Shown here: positions 63,803 through 64,000 of the stretch, one piece after another | Layout: each line of letters opens with the position of its first letter | Position numbering within the stretch: the stretch's first letter is position 1 | Source of the DNA: Brachycybe producta | Taxonomy: Eukaryota; Arthropoda; Diplopoda; Playtdesmida; Andrognathidae | NCBI GenBank assembly: GCA_036925085.1 | Contig: JAUPFP010000003.1 | Span: 3,029,001 to 3,093,000 of the forward strand | DNA length: 64,000 nucleotides | Reading direction: 5' to 3' | The notes under the pieces: model-generated | Told to the model about the DNA's origin: nothing | The model's input: the letters and a program-made list of their open reading frames with translations, nothing else | Database searches by the model: none | Program-made: the position numbers and the translations under genes

Positions 63803-63909
63803 AAATACAGGACCATACCGCCGCCATTGTTAAACAAATGCAGAGAAAAATCTTTTGCTATAAACTGAAAAGTTTTAAAAAAAAATTTTGAAAAGAAGAA
63901 AATTTGAGA

Positions 63910-64000
63910 AAGTTTGTTCAAAACTAGAAGAGTAACAACTTGTAAATATGATAAAAGGTTTTTTTTTGTTTCGTCCTGAAGATATCTTTCAAAATAAACA
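63910..64000. mobile_element. F1 foldback element, cut by window end
   Basis: GTTCAAAACTAGAAGAGTAA then GATATCTTTCAAAATAAAC; only the left arm is in view. Confidence 0.65.

Noticed and set aside
1-64000. tRNA, rRNA or telomeric repeats
   Set aside because: No cloverleaf with matching anticodon, no rRNA-like GC-rich conserved stretch and no TTAGGG-type array were seen by reading; a tRNAscan or Rfam search would settle it.
1-64000. LTR retrotransposon or endogenous virus
   Set aside because: No long direct terminal repeats with TG...CA ends around a coding body, and no polymerase or capsid-like frames.

Overview
This window reads as non-coding DNA from an animal nuclear genome. It is AT-rich and full of microsatellites and polyC/polyG tracts, and it holds dozens of short inverted-repeat (foldback) elements inserted into one another. 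I found no rRNA, tRNA, prokaryote-type operon, CRISPR array or convincing intact protein gene. The open frames are short, and nearly all lie in low-complexity or repeat DNA. The style (dense MITEs, minisatellites, AT-rich spacers) suggests a marine invertebrate such as a tunicate or mollusc, but no diagnostic gene fixes the taxon.

Region by region: 1-2.5 kb holds a GTCAT-rich partial repeat, a GA-rich minisatellite and a 29-bp minisatellite. 3.1-4.8 kb is a nest of ACAGGCA foldback elements inside larger repeats. 5.8-9.4 kb is a cluster of CTAG foldbacks (family F1) and roughly 300-bp TACC elements (family F2). 10-20 kb holds two inverted copies of an ATTCGAAT element, a 700-bp TA/GA microsatellite, a 1.25-kb T-poor GCAGAAAA array, and a tandem array of about 167-bp units that each carry an AGTGGCGCCATCTA motif. 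20-26 kb holds F2 copies, an array of AGGTCA inverted repeats, a second T-poor array, and a hAT-like element with an ACAGGCA element nested in it. 26-31 kb is mostly tandem arrays. 31-41 kb mixes ACAGGCA, F1, F2, F3 and hAT-like elements, including a 634-bp element with a perfect 8-bp duplication. 41-50 kb is tandem arrays plus another ACAGGCA cluster. 50-64 kb holds a CCGGTT inverted repeat, further foldbacks, and a dense final run of F1 and ACAGGCA elements.

The most notable content is the ACAGGCA foldback superfamily (about 20 copies or parts). Members share related cores with GC boxes, CCAAT/ATTGG and, in one branch, the CRE palindrome TGACGTCA, but carry several different terminal arms. 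Their target duplications are 8, 9 or 10 bp, which fits Mutator-like elements better than classical hAT. Also notable are more than 25 CTCF-like AGATGGCGCCA sites, many at the ends of foldbacks or inside a tandem array. Family letters (A-H, K, F1-F3) are my own labels. All family assignments rest on visible inverted repeats, duplications and comparison of copies within the window, not on any database search.
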